Assembly: GCA_027062035.1 (NCBI GenBank)
Contig: JAMOUL010000213.1
Coordinates: 1 to 8,358, forward strand
DNA length: 8,358 bases
DNA from: Candidatus Aminicenantota bacterium
Lineage (GTDB): Bacteria; Acidobacteriota; Aminicenantia; S016-38
Direction of reading: 5' to 3'
Shown here one piece after another: positions 1 to 5,790 of this stretch. The position numbers were made by a program, and so were the translations under genes. Position 1 is the stretch's first letter. Each line of letters opens with the position of its first letter. Below the pieces are notes generated by a model that saw nothing but the letters and a program-made list of their open reading frames with translations, did not search any database and was not told the DNA's origin.

Positions 1-93
1 AACAGATGAAATCCACATCCTGAGGTCACATAAACCCACTACACATCAAACGAAAGAAGGTCCTCCTTAAAAATCCATATATCTGTGCTTTTG
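1..93 (+). other. Upstream edge; possible 3' tail of a preceding gene
   Basis: One plus-strand frame is open from base 2 to a TAA at 68-70, giving 22 hydrophilic codons (TDEIHILRSHKPTTHQTKEG, then PP). This could be the C-terminus of a gene that starts outside the window, but 22 codons can be open by chance and I recognise no family. A purine-rich/CCTCC pair around 54-68 could fold only with a one-base loop, so I do not call it a terminator. Nothing else is evident here. Confidence 0.25.
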
Positions 94-122
94 TTGAAAA
101 TTGTAATTATTTGAGTTACATT
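94..122 (+). promoter_or_regulatory. Sigma-70-type promoter for the DUF2892 gene
   Basis: TTGAAA at 94-99 (5 of 6 consensus bases) and TACATT at 117-122 (4 of 6) are separated by 17 bases. Transcription would start near 129, leaving about 20 bases of leader that contain the ribosome binding site. An imperfect palindrome at 115-131 covers the -10 element and could be an operator. The call rests on motif spacing only. Confidence 0.45.
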
Positions 123-131
123 TAAAGTAAC
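115..131. repeat. 17-bp near-palindrome over the -10 box
   Basis: GTTACATTTAAAGTAAC reads the same on both strands except for one mismatched pair (A120/A126). It overlaps the predicted -10 element and start site of the promoter at 94-122, a position where a bound dimeric repressor would block initiation. The binding protein is unknown. The Rrf2 protein encoded just downstream is one candidate, but this palindrome is unlike the inverted repeat at the rrf2 promoter. Confidence 0.4.
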
Positions 132-149
132 GCTATTTAGGAGGAAAAT

Positions 150-332
150 ATGAAGAAGAATATAGGAAAAACTGACAGTATTATAAGAATAATCCTGGGT
201 TTAATAATCACAGGCCTTGGGATATACTTTAAAACCTGGTGGGGACTAATAGCAATAATACCTCTCCTCACCGGTATCACAGGGTATTGCCCATTGTATT
301 CACTACTTGGCATAAACACGTGTAAAAAGTGA
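150..332 (+). CDS. Small DUF2892 (YgaP transmembrane-domain-like) membrane protein
   Basis: This 60-residue protein resembles the DUF2892/YgaP_TM family, short inner-membrane proteins found alone or fused to rhodanese domains. The N-terminus has the usual basic start followed by RIILGLII, then two hydrophobic helices at about residues 10-27 and 30-46. The family-like C-terminal motif YCPLYSLLGINTCKK carries C47 and C58. Length is typical for the stand-alone form. The start is fixed by AGGAGG at 139-144, five bases before the ATG. It has its own promoter and lies 59 bases before the Rrf2 regulator, with no terminator between them, so readthrough into the operon is possible. The molecular function is unknown; a thiol or sulfur link is suggested only by YgaP relatives and the downstream OsmC. 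Confidence 0.8.
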   Translation: MKKNIGKTDSIIRIILGLIITGLGIYFKTWWGLIAIIPLLTGITGYCPLYSLLGINTCKK

Positions 333-356
333 AAATCAATTTAAAATCTGTTAAAG

Positions 357-385
357 TTGACAATTATTACCGCTAAAATTATAAT
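357..385 (+). promoter_or_regulatory. Consensus promoter of the Rrf2-headed operon
   Basis: A perfect TTGACA at 357-362 and a perfect TATAAT at 380-385 are separated by the ideal 17 bases. Initiation about 7 bases after the -10 box falls at or next to the A of the rrf2 ATG at 392, predicting a leaderless or nearly leaderless mRNA. A promoter this strong in front of its own regulator is most easily explained by repression. The inverted repeat at 361-387 lies in the right place for that. Confidence 0.75.
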
Positions 386-387
386 TG
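361..387. promoter_or_regulatory. Inverted repeat between -35 and -10; candidate Rrf2 operator
   Basis: CAATTAT at 361-367 and ATAATTG at 381-387 are perfect 7-base inverted arms 13 bases apart, with arm centres 20 bases apart, close to two helical turns. The arms overlap the ends of the -35 and -10 boxes. Rrf2 proteins bind as dimers to inverted repeats of about this overall length and are commonly autoregulatory. Occupation by the gene product would block RNA polymerase. Arms are AT-rich in an AT-rich region, so chance is not excluded. Confidence 0.45.
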
Positions 388-391
388 CTTT

Positions 392-790
392 ATGAAAATA
401 TCAACTAAATTAAGATATTCTTCAAGGTTGCTCTTAGCTCTTGCTGAAAAAAGGGGAGTGGTGAGCACCTCTGAACTTGGTGAAAGGCTCGGGGTTTCCC
501 CTCTCTATCTAAGACCTATAGCAATTGAACTCGAAAGGGAAGGGATCATAAGAAGCTATAGGGGCGCAAAGGGAGGATACGAACTGGTTAAGAATCCAGC
601 AGAAGTTACATTCCTGGATGTAGCCCGAATACACGAAAATTTAACCCTCGTTCCATGTATAAAGGACCCTGATGCCTGTCCATTTACCAGCACATGTAGA
701 ACGAGAAAACTATGGATTCAATTAAAGGAATGCATAGAAAACTTTCTTGGAAACACTACTCTTGAAGATCTTCTCAAGGAGGAAAAATGA
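392..790 (+). CDS. Rrf2-family transcriptional regulator, probable Fe-S sensor
   Basis: This 132-residue protein has the full Rrf2 layout. A winged helix-turn-helix spans about residues 1-68, starting with the family-typical MKISTKLRY and including the wing motif RGAKGGYEL (57-65). A dimerisation and sensor region follows, with C89, C96 and C102 spaced C-x6-C-x5-C. IscR and NsrR hold a [2Fe-2S] or [4Fe-4S] cluster with three cysteines in this region, so an Fe-S cofactor is likely; C114 is an extra cysteine. The ATG at 392 has no Shine-Dalgarno sequence, unlike every neighbour, and sits at the predicted transcription start. The last codons overlap the osmC-like start (ATGA at 787-790) and contain its ribosome binding site. 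It probably represses its own promoter. I cannot tell which signal it senses; copper, arsenic, oxidants, nitric oxide or iron status are all possible, and gene content favours metal or oxidant stress. Confidence 0.88.
   Translation: MKISTKLRYSSRLLLALAEKRGVVSTSELGERLGVSPLYLRPIAIELEREGIIRSYRGAKGGYELVKNPAEVTFLDVARIHENLTLVPCIKDPDACPFTSTCRTRKLWIQLKECIENFLGNTTLEDLLKEEK
777..782 (+). promoter_or_regulatory. Ribosome binding site of the osmC-like gene, inside rrf2
   Basis: AGGAGG lies within the last rrf2 codons, four bases before the ATG at 787. With the ATGA overlap this implies translational coupling, while still allowing strong independent initiation on osmC. Confidence 0.7.
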
Positions 791-1224
791 CCTCTAAAAA
801 AAGAGAATTGACCGTTAAATTCTCATGGCTGGGAGGAATGAAATTTGAAGCAATCCCTCCTTCCGGGCACAAGATTATCATGGACTCCGCTGCAGCCCAT
901 GGAGGAGAAGATGCTGGCCCAAGGCCTATGGAGCTTCTGCTTGTATCTCTTGGTGGATGCACGGGCATGGACGTTATAGCGATACTTAATAAAATGAAAC
1001 ATCCTATAGACAGTCTCGAGATAGAGGTTACAGGAGAAAGAGCTCCCGAACACCCCAAGGTGTACACGAGACTCCACATAATTTACAGATTCAAGGGAAA
1101 AAACCTCCAGCTCGACAAAATAGAGAAGGCGGTAAGACTTTCTCAGGAAAAATACTGTTCTGTATCAGAAATGCTTAGAAAAACAGCACGTTTGACCTAT
1201 TCGATAGAGGTGCAGGAAACATAA
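787..1224 (+). CDS. OsmC/Ohr-family protein (YhfA-like)
   Basis: This 145-residue cytoplasmic protein matches the OsmC fold. An N-terminal beta region (about 8-34) is followed by the GPRPMELLLVSLGGCTGMDV segment holding the first conserved cysteine, C58. The second conserved cysteine, C124, is in EKYCSVSEML. In OsmC and Ohr these two cysteines form the peroxidatic pair that reduces organic hydroperoxides. The motif context is closer to the YhfA-like branch, whose substrate is less well established, so I do not call it Ohr. Length is normal. The start overlaps the rrf2 stop, and the stop at 1222-1224 almost touches arsC. In this operon it probably removes peroxides or modified thiols formed during metal or oxidant stress (inference). 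Confidence 0.88.
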   Translation: MTSKKRELTVKFSWLGGMKFEAIPPSGHKIIMDSAAAHGGEDAGPRPMELLLVSLGGCTGMDVIAILNKMKHPIDSLEIEVTGERAPEHPKVYTRLHIIYRFKGKNLQLDKIEKAVRLSQEKYCSVSEMLRKTARLTYSIEVQET

Positions 1225-1232
1225 TGTTTTGA
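1224..1232 (+). other. Two-codon ORF (ATG TTT TGA) at the arsC start
   Basis: An ATG shares its A with the osmC-like TAA stop. It is followed by TTT and a TGA at 1230-1232 that overlaps the TTG start of arsC at 1229-1231. AGGA at 1214-1217 is six bases before this ATG, an ideal distance, but eleven bases before the TTG. Either ribosomes stop here and restart on the overlapping TTG, or the run of four T is read or was sequenced one base short: five T would fuse ATG-TTT directly to arsC. Confidence 0.4.
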
Positions 1233-1633
1233 GAAAATCAGTACTCTTTATCTGTACCCATAACTCGGCACGCTCCCAGATGGCAGAAGGACTGTTGCGA
1301 CATTTCTATGGAGACAGGTATGAAGTGGCCAGTGCTGGCACTGAAGCCACAAGGGTAAACCCCTACGCAATAAAGGCAATGAAGGAGATCGGAATAGACA
1401 TCTCCTCTCATCGCTCCAAAAGCATAGAAGAATTCAGAGATCATTCCTTTGATATCGTAGTAACAGTATGCGACCATGCAAGGGAAACGTGCCCTTTCTT
1501 TCCGGGCAAAAAATACCTGCACAAAGGCTTCGAAGACCCCTCCATGGCCGAAGGTACCCCGGAAGAAATATTAGCAAAGTTCAGACAGGTCAGAGACGAA
1601 ATAATGCTCTGGCTTGAGGAAAACTTTGCATAG
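1229..1633 (+). CDS. arsC: Arsenate reductase, thioredoxin-coupled low-molecular-weight phosphatase type
   Basis: The enzyme reduces arsenate to arsenite in the cytoplasm. The 134 residues show the phosphatase P-loop CTHNSARS with nucleophile C9 and R15, the two further redox cysteines C81 and C88 in VCDHARETCPFFPG, and the general-acid motif EDP with D103. This triple-cysteine arrangement is that of the thioredoxin-linked pI258-type ArsC rather than plain tyrosine phosphatases. The start is TTG at 1229, which gives MRKSVLFICTHNSARS, the usual family N-terminus; the frame is closed by TAG at 1205-1207 and contains no ATG or GTG before it. Length is normal. No arsR, arsB or acr3 lies in the window, so arsenite export would need a gene elsewhere. 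Its stop TAG overlaps the ribosome binding site of the copper ATPase. Confidence 0.9.
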   Translation: MRKSVLFICTHNSARSQMAEGLLRHFYGDRYEVASAGTEATRVNPYAIKAMKEIGIDISSHRSKSIEEFRDHSFDIVVTVCDHARETCPFFPGKKYLHKGFEDPSMAEGTPEEILAKFRQVRDEIMLWLEENFA

Positions 1634-1641
1634 GAGAAAAA

Positions 1642-3672
1642 ATGGAACATCAACACAAAATGGAACAGGGGGATACTCTCCCTGAAATGGACAATGGAAA
1701 AATGAAGGGAGGGCATGGACATAGTATCGGACATGCCCACCATATAAAGGTTTTCAGGGAAAGGTTTTTTGTATCTCTGATACTTACCATCCCGGTTCTT
1801 CTCCTATCGAAGATGATCCAATCATGGTTTGGATTCACCCTGAATGTACCATATCAGCTCGAAATAATAATCGGCCTTTCAACCATTATATACATCTATG
1901 GTGGATGGCCCTTTTTAAAGGGTTCCCTATCCGAACTGAAGAAAAAACAACCCGGGATGATGACACTTATAGCCACAGCAATATCGGTGGCCTTCTTCTA
2001 CTCTGTACTTTCTGTACTCTTTCTTCACGGTAAAGAATTCTTCTGGGAGCTTGCTACCCTTATTGATATTATGCTGCTCGGGCACTGGATAGAGGCAAAA
2101 AGCGTTATGGGAGCTTCAAGGGCCCTTGAAGAACTGGTAAAAATTATGCCCACCAACGCACATCTGATCCTTGAAAACGGAGAGATAAAGGAAGTTATGG
2201 TTTCTGCACTCAAACCAGGAGACGTTGTGCTGGTAAAACCCGGTGAAAAAATCCCATCTGATGGTGTTGTAATAGAAGGAGAATCCCACGTAAACGAATC
2301 CCTTCTGACCGGAGAATCCATGCCAGTTCATAAAGTACAGGGAGATAAAGTAATCGGTGGTTCAATAAACGGAAGTGGTGTTCTAAAGATAAAAATAGAA
2401 AAGGTTGGAGAGGAAACCTATCTATCACAGGTACTGAAAATAGTAAAAACCGCTCAGGAATCGAAATCCAGAACCCAGGACCTCGCAAACAGAGCAGCCG
2501 CTGTGCTTTTCTATGTGGCTCTGGCCGCAGGCACAATCACTTTTATTGTCTGGGCTCTGCTAAAAACCACGGATTTCGCCCTTGAAAGAACGGTAACCGT
2601 TCTTGTGATTGCCTGTCCCCATGCCCTTGGTCTTGCCATTCCTCTGGTTGTAGCGATCTCCACCGCAATAACTGCAAGGAGAGGAATTCTCGTAAGGGAC
2701 CGGAAGGCCTTTGAAATTGTACGCAACGTAAATGCCATCGTATTCGACAAGACAGGAACTCTTACCGAGGGTGATTTCGGAGTCAGTGAGGTTCTCTCAA
2801 CGATAGATGAAAACGAACTTCTGCGCCTCACCTTTTCCCTTGAGCAGAATTCAGAACACATAATAGCAAAGAGCATAAGTGAATATGCCATTAAAAAGGG
2901 TGTAAATGCCGAAAAGGTGGAAAACTTCAGGGCAATACCCGGTAAGGGTGTATATGGAGAGGTTGGTGGAAGAAAAGTCTATCTGGGAGGAGCAAATCTC
3001 CTCAAGGAGCTCAACATTGAACCTGAAGAGCAGTTTAAAAGATTTGAAACGGGTGGAAAAACCCTGGTCTACGTTATAGTGAACGGTAATCTTGCAGGGG
3101 TAATCGCGCTTTCCGACAGAATAAGGGAAAGTTCCAGGAAGGCCATCTCCAGACTAAAACAGATGGGCATCAAAGTGTTCATGCTAACCGGCGACAGCGA
3201 AGATGTGGCAAAATGGGTAGCTCAGGAACTTGACATAGACCAGTATTTCGCAGGAGTGCTACCACACGAAAAGGCACAGAAAATAGAGCTTCTCAAAAAA
3301 CAGGGATACAGGGTAGCCATGGTGGGAGATGGAATAAACGATGCACCAGCCCTGGTAACCGCTGATGTAGGAATAGCAATAGGAGCAGGAACTGACGTGG
3401 CTATAGAAAGCGCAGATCTTATCCTTGTCAAAAACGACCCTGAAGCTGTCCCCCAGCTGATAGAAATTTCCCGTAAAACCTATTCGAAAATGGTACAGAA
3501 CCTGTGGTGGGCTGCAGGATACAATATCATAACAATACCCCTTGCAGCAGGAGTTTTATACTGGGCAGGAATTATCATAAACCCTGCCTTTGGAGCAGTA
3601 CTAATGTCACTCAGCACTATAATAGTAGCCGTTAACAGTCAGACCTTAAGAAAATATATGCCTGCAGGGTAA
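1642..3672 (+). CDS. copB: Copper-transporting P1B-type ATPase, CopB-like (CPH class)
   Basis: This inner-membrane pump uses ATP to export copper. The 676 residues begin with a His/Met-rich cytosolic tail (H3, H5, H25, H27, H31, H33, H34; M7, M16, M21) in place of a CxxC metal-binding domain, as in CopB proteins. Four membrane helices lie at roughly 40-150, then the actuator domain with TGES at 223-226. The transport motif C325-P326-H327 defines the P1B-3 (CopB) class. The catalytic aspartate is D369 in DKTGTLT, with TGD at 516-518 and GDGINDAP at 562-569. The last helices carry GYN and MSLST, again typical of this class. The nucleotide-domain SEHP motif reads SEHI (H406-I407), an unusual change. 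TAGGAG at 1631-1636 joins the arsC stop to this gene's ribosome binding site. CopB is often described as exporting Cu(II), but Cu(I) or Ag(I) cannot be excluded. Confidence 0.93.
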   Translation: MEHQHKMEQGDTLPEMDNGKMKGGHGHSIGHAHHIKVFRERFFVSLILTIPVLLLSKMIQSWFGFTLNVPYQLEIIIGLSTIIYIYGGWPFLKGSLSELKKKQPGMMTLIATAISVAFFYSVLSVLFLHGKEFFWELATLIDIMLLGHWIEAKSVMGASRALEELVKIMPTNAHLILENGEIKEVMVSALKPGDVVLVKPGEKIPSDGVVIEGESHVNESLLTGESMPVHKVQGDKVIGGSINGSGVLKIKIEKVGEETYLSQVLKIVKTAQESKSRTQDLANRAAAVLFYVALAAGTITFIVWALLKTTDFALERTVTVLVIACPHALGLAIPLVVAISTAITARRGILVRDRKAFEIVRNVNAIVFDKTGTLTEGDFGVSEVLSTIDENELLRLTFSLEQNSEHIIAKSISEYAIKKGVNAEKVENFRAIPGKGVYGEVGGRKVYLGGANLLKELNIEPEEQFKRFETGGKTLVYVIVNGNLAGVIALSDRIRESSRKAISRLKQMGIKVFMLTGDSEDVAKWVAQELDIDQYFAGVLPHEKAQKIELLKKQGYRVAMVGDGINDAPALVTADVGIAIGAGTDVAIESADLILVKNDPEAVPQLIEISRKTYSKMVQNLWWAAGYNIITIPLAAGVLYWAGIIINPAFGAVLMSLSTIIVAVNSQTLRKYMPAG

Positions 3673-3684
3673 AATGGGGGAAAA

Positions 3685-5256
3685 ATGCAAAGAAGGGAAT
3701 TTATTACAATAGCTGCAGCCGGGTCTGCAGTGTTGATCGGGGGTCTTTTTATCCCAAAATTTTTGAGAGGAAAGAAACCGGAATCAAGAATCAATCCAGA
3801 ATTTCATCCAGATGTGGAAATAGAACTAACAGCTCATCCATCAGAAGTTCCGATACTCGGAAATCCTCCAACCAGAGTATGGAAATACAGTGCAAAGCTC
3901 ATCAGGGGACCAAAAAACACCATACAGGAGCTCGAAGGAACCTATCTTGGTCCTGTCTTCAGATTTAAGAAGGGACAGAAGGTAAGGATAATTTTCTACA
4001 ATAATATCCCGGACAAAACCATCGTCCACTGGCACGGCCTGCATGTACCCCAGGAGGCAGATGGTCACCCCAGGTTTGTCATAAGGAAGGGACAGAAATA
4101 CGTGTACGAGTTTGAGGTCAAAAACAGGGCAGGAACCTACTGGTTCCATCCTCACCCCCATGGAAGGACAGGGCCACAGGTTTATATGGGTATGGCAGGA
4201 CTTCTCCTTGTAACAGATGAAGAGGAAAGTTCCCTTAAGCTCCCGGAAGGGGACAACGACATACCAATAGTGATACAGGATAAAACTTTTGATAACCGCA
4301 ATCAGCTTGTGTATCTCACAGGTGGAATGATGGAAAGAATGACAGGGTTTCTGGGAGAGCAGGTGCTTGTAAATGGTCAACCTGACTTCACTTTACAGGT
4401 AAGCACTTCAGTTTACAGACTACGGGTACTTAACGGCTCAAATTCCAGAATCTACAAGCTTGCCTGGAGCAACGGGAGACCGCTCACTGTCATAGGAACC
4501 GATGGAGGACTTCTGGAGCGTCCTGTAACAAAAAGATACATTATGCTGGGTCCCGCAGAAAGGGTGGATCTGTGGGTGGACTTTTCAGACTACAGTGTTG
4601 GTGATGAACTGATTCTCAAAAGCCTTCCATTCTCAGGCGCTTCTACCGGTGGCATGGGCGGAATGATGGGAAGACGCATGGGAAGAAGGAAAAGGAGGAG
4701 AGTTCCAGGGAATGGAGAGGAATTAAATATTATGAAGGTAAAAATTGCCGGCAAAACAGAAGCAAAAAGAACAATCCTTCCAAGACGCCTTTCAAACCCT
4801 GGATTTCATAGGCCAGAAGATGCCATAAACAGAAATTCTCCCAGGACCTTCCGCTTTGCCATGGAACGCATGCGCCCCACAATAAATGGCAGAACATTCC
4901 AGATGACAGGGGTAGCAGGGGACGAAATTGTTAAACTTAACACCCTTGAAGTCTGGGAACTCATAAACTCCTCTGGCGGTATGGGAATGATGGGAGGAAT
5001 GATGCAGATGCCCCATCCTGTCCACATCCACGGATTACAATTTCAGGTACTGGAGCGCACACCATCTTCAGGCTGGGAAACAATAAAGGATGGGTTCATA
5101 GATAACGGATGGAAGGATACGGTTCTGCTTATGCCTGGCATGAGGGTAAAGGTACTTCTGAAATTCGAGGACTATACCGGACTGTTCCTGTACCACTGCC
5201 ATAATCTTGAACACGAAGACCTGGGAATGATGAGAAATTATCTCGTTAAAGCCTGA
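3685..5256 (+). CDS. Tat-exported Met-rich multicopper oxidase (CueO/McoP-like)
   Basis: This 523-residue laccase-type enzyme probably oxidises Cu(I) outside the cytoplasm while reducing oxygen to water. The twin-arginine signal MQRREFITIAAAGSAVLIGG (R3, R4) is followed by a hydrophobic stretch without an obvious AxA cleavage site, so it may remain anchored. All four copper motifs are intact: H115-W-H117-G, H155-P-H157-P-H159-G, H444-P-V-H447-I-H449-G and H504-C505-H506-N-L-E-H510 with M515. Type 1 copper ligands are then H444, C505, H510 and probably M515; the other histidine pairs form the trinuclear site. Two inserts are rich in methionine: a Met/Arg loop at about 318-345 and a Met-Gly run at 433-442 just before the copper motif, as in cuprous oxidases. 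GGGGG at 3676-3680 is the ribosome binding site, 12 bases after the copB stop. The neighbour supports a copper-tolerance role. Confidence 0.93.
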   Translation: MQRREFITIAAAGSAVLIGGLFIPKFLRGKKPESRINPEFHPDVEIELTAHPSEVPILGNPPTRVWKYSAKLIRGPKNTIQELEGTYLGPVFRFKKGQKVRIIFYNNIPDKTIVHWHGLHVPQEADGHPRFVIRKGQKYVYEFEVKNRAGTYWFHPHPHGRTGPQVYMGMAGLLLVTDEEESSLKLPEGDNDIPIVIQDKTFDNRNQLVYLTGGMMERMTGFLGEQVLVNGQPDFTLQVSTSVYRLRVLNGSNSRIYKLAWSNGRPLTVIGTDGGLLERPVTKRYIMLGPAERVDLWVDFSDYSVGDELILKSLPFSGASTGGMGGMMGRRMGRRKRRRVPGNGEELNIMKVKIAGKTEAKRTILPRRLSNPGFHRPEDAINRNSPRTFRFAMERMRPTINGRTFQMTGVAGDEIVKLNTLEVWELINSSGGMGMMGGMMQMPHPVHIHGLQFQVLERTPSSGWETIKDGFIDNGWKDTVLLMPGMRVKVLLKFEDYTGLFLYHCHNLEHEDLGMMRNYLVKA

Positions 5257-5259
5257 TCA
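5254..5259. other. Back-to-back stop codons of convergent genes (TGATCA)
   Basis: The plus-strand TGA of the multicopper oxidase (5254-5256) and the minus-strand TGA of the rubrerythrin-like gene (5257-5259) form one palindromic hexamer with no bases between. I see no hairpin followed by a T-run on either strand nearby, so each transcript probably extends into the other gene. Confidence 0.9.
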
Positions 5260-5715
5260 ATTATCTGAATAAACAACCTCGTCGTATATGGTTTCCAGCC
5301 TGAGCTTGTGGGTAGCTTCTTCCCGGGCAAGGCCAAGGAAGAGATTTTTTGCGTTTTCATCCTCAACGGAGTCAGCAAGGTCGTTATAAAGTTTAAAGGC
5401 TTCCTTTTCCCTCTGCATGGCCAATCTGAGGGCCTCCTGATATCCCATATTCTCATCGGGTTTCAATTCACTGAGGTAATCTGAGATCTTGAGATCCATT
5501 ATTTTGCCCTGAGGTTTGAGCGCTATTCCACCCCTTTTTACTTCCTCTATTTTTCTCTCGTGTTTTTTCTCCTCCTCTGCGAACCTTAAAAGAACCTGTT
5601 TTATGGTTCTATCGGTTACCCGATCAGCCCAGTAAAGATAAAACTCCGCTGCTTCCCTTTCCTTTTCTATGGCAAAATCAAGTATTTCTTCAATGGATTC
5701 GAATTTTTCTTTCAT
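5257..5715 (-). CDS. Rubrerythrin-like ferritin-fold di-iron protein
   Basis: This 152-residue four-helix protein has two copies of a helix pair offset by 84 residues. E19/E21...Y26 in the first matches E103/E105...Y110 in the second, and E49-x2-H52 matches E133-x2-H136. These two ExxH motifs plus a glutamate from each partner helix are the di-iron ligands of rubrerythrin-type ferritin-like proteins. No rubredoxin domain (CxxC) is present, so it is the short, rubredoxin-less form. Likely roles are peroxide reduction or iron binding; sequence alone does not decide. AAGGAG seven bases before the ATG supports the start. It is the third minus-strand gene after corA and DUF389, 75 bases from the latter, with a candidate promoter of its own. 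Confidence 0.85.
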   Translation of the reverse strand: MKEKFESIEEILDFAIEKEREAAEFYLYWADRVTDRTIKQVLLRFAEEEKKHERKIEEVKRGGIALKPQGKIMDLKISDYLSELKPDENMGYQEALRLAMQREKEAFKLYNDLADSVEDENAKNLFLGLAREEATHKLRLETIYDEVVYSDN

Positions 5716-5744
5716 GATTATCTCCTTATAATAAATTCAATTTT

Positions 5745-5774
5745 ATTTTAGCATCTCCTCAACTTGCAGGGCAA
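5745..5774 (-). promoter_or_regulatory. Candidate extended -10 promoter for the rubrerythrin-like gene
   Basis: On the minus strand, TTGCCC (5769-5774) is followed after 18 bases by TAAAAT (5745-5750), which is preceded by TGC, the extended -10 signature. Transcription would start near 5738, about 22 bases before the ATG. A run of seven T on this strand just upstream follows the DUF389 stop, but no stem precedes it, so I do not call a terminator. The gene could be expressed alone or by readthrough from corA. Confidence 0.4.
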
Positions 5775-5790
5775 AAAAATCCGTTGTTTC

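Noticed and set aside
1..67. Possible minus-strand gene start behind the AAGGAGG complement at 61-67
   Set aside because: The nearest ATG frame stops after six codons, and the only open frame would need a GTG too far from the putative binding site.
54..68. AAGAAGG/CCTCCTT hairpin followed by A-rich sequence
   Set aside because: The stem has a mismatch and only a one-base loop, and no T-run follows on the plus strand.
137..319. 60-codon minus-strand frame opposite the DUF2892 gene
   Set aside because: The plus-strand frame has a good ribosome binding site, a promoter and family motifs; the minus frame has none.
3841..4380. 179-codon open frame on the minus strand
   Set aside because: It lies entirely inside the multicopper oxidase gene, whose motifs are intact; the translation resembles no family and the reading arises from base composition of the true gene.
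5774..5790. T-run on the minus strand after the DUF389 stop as a Rho-independent terminator
   Set aside because: No GC-rich stem precedes the run of seven T.
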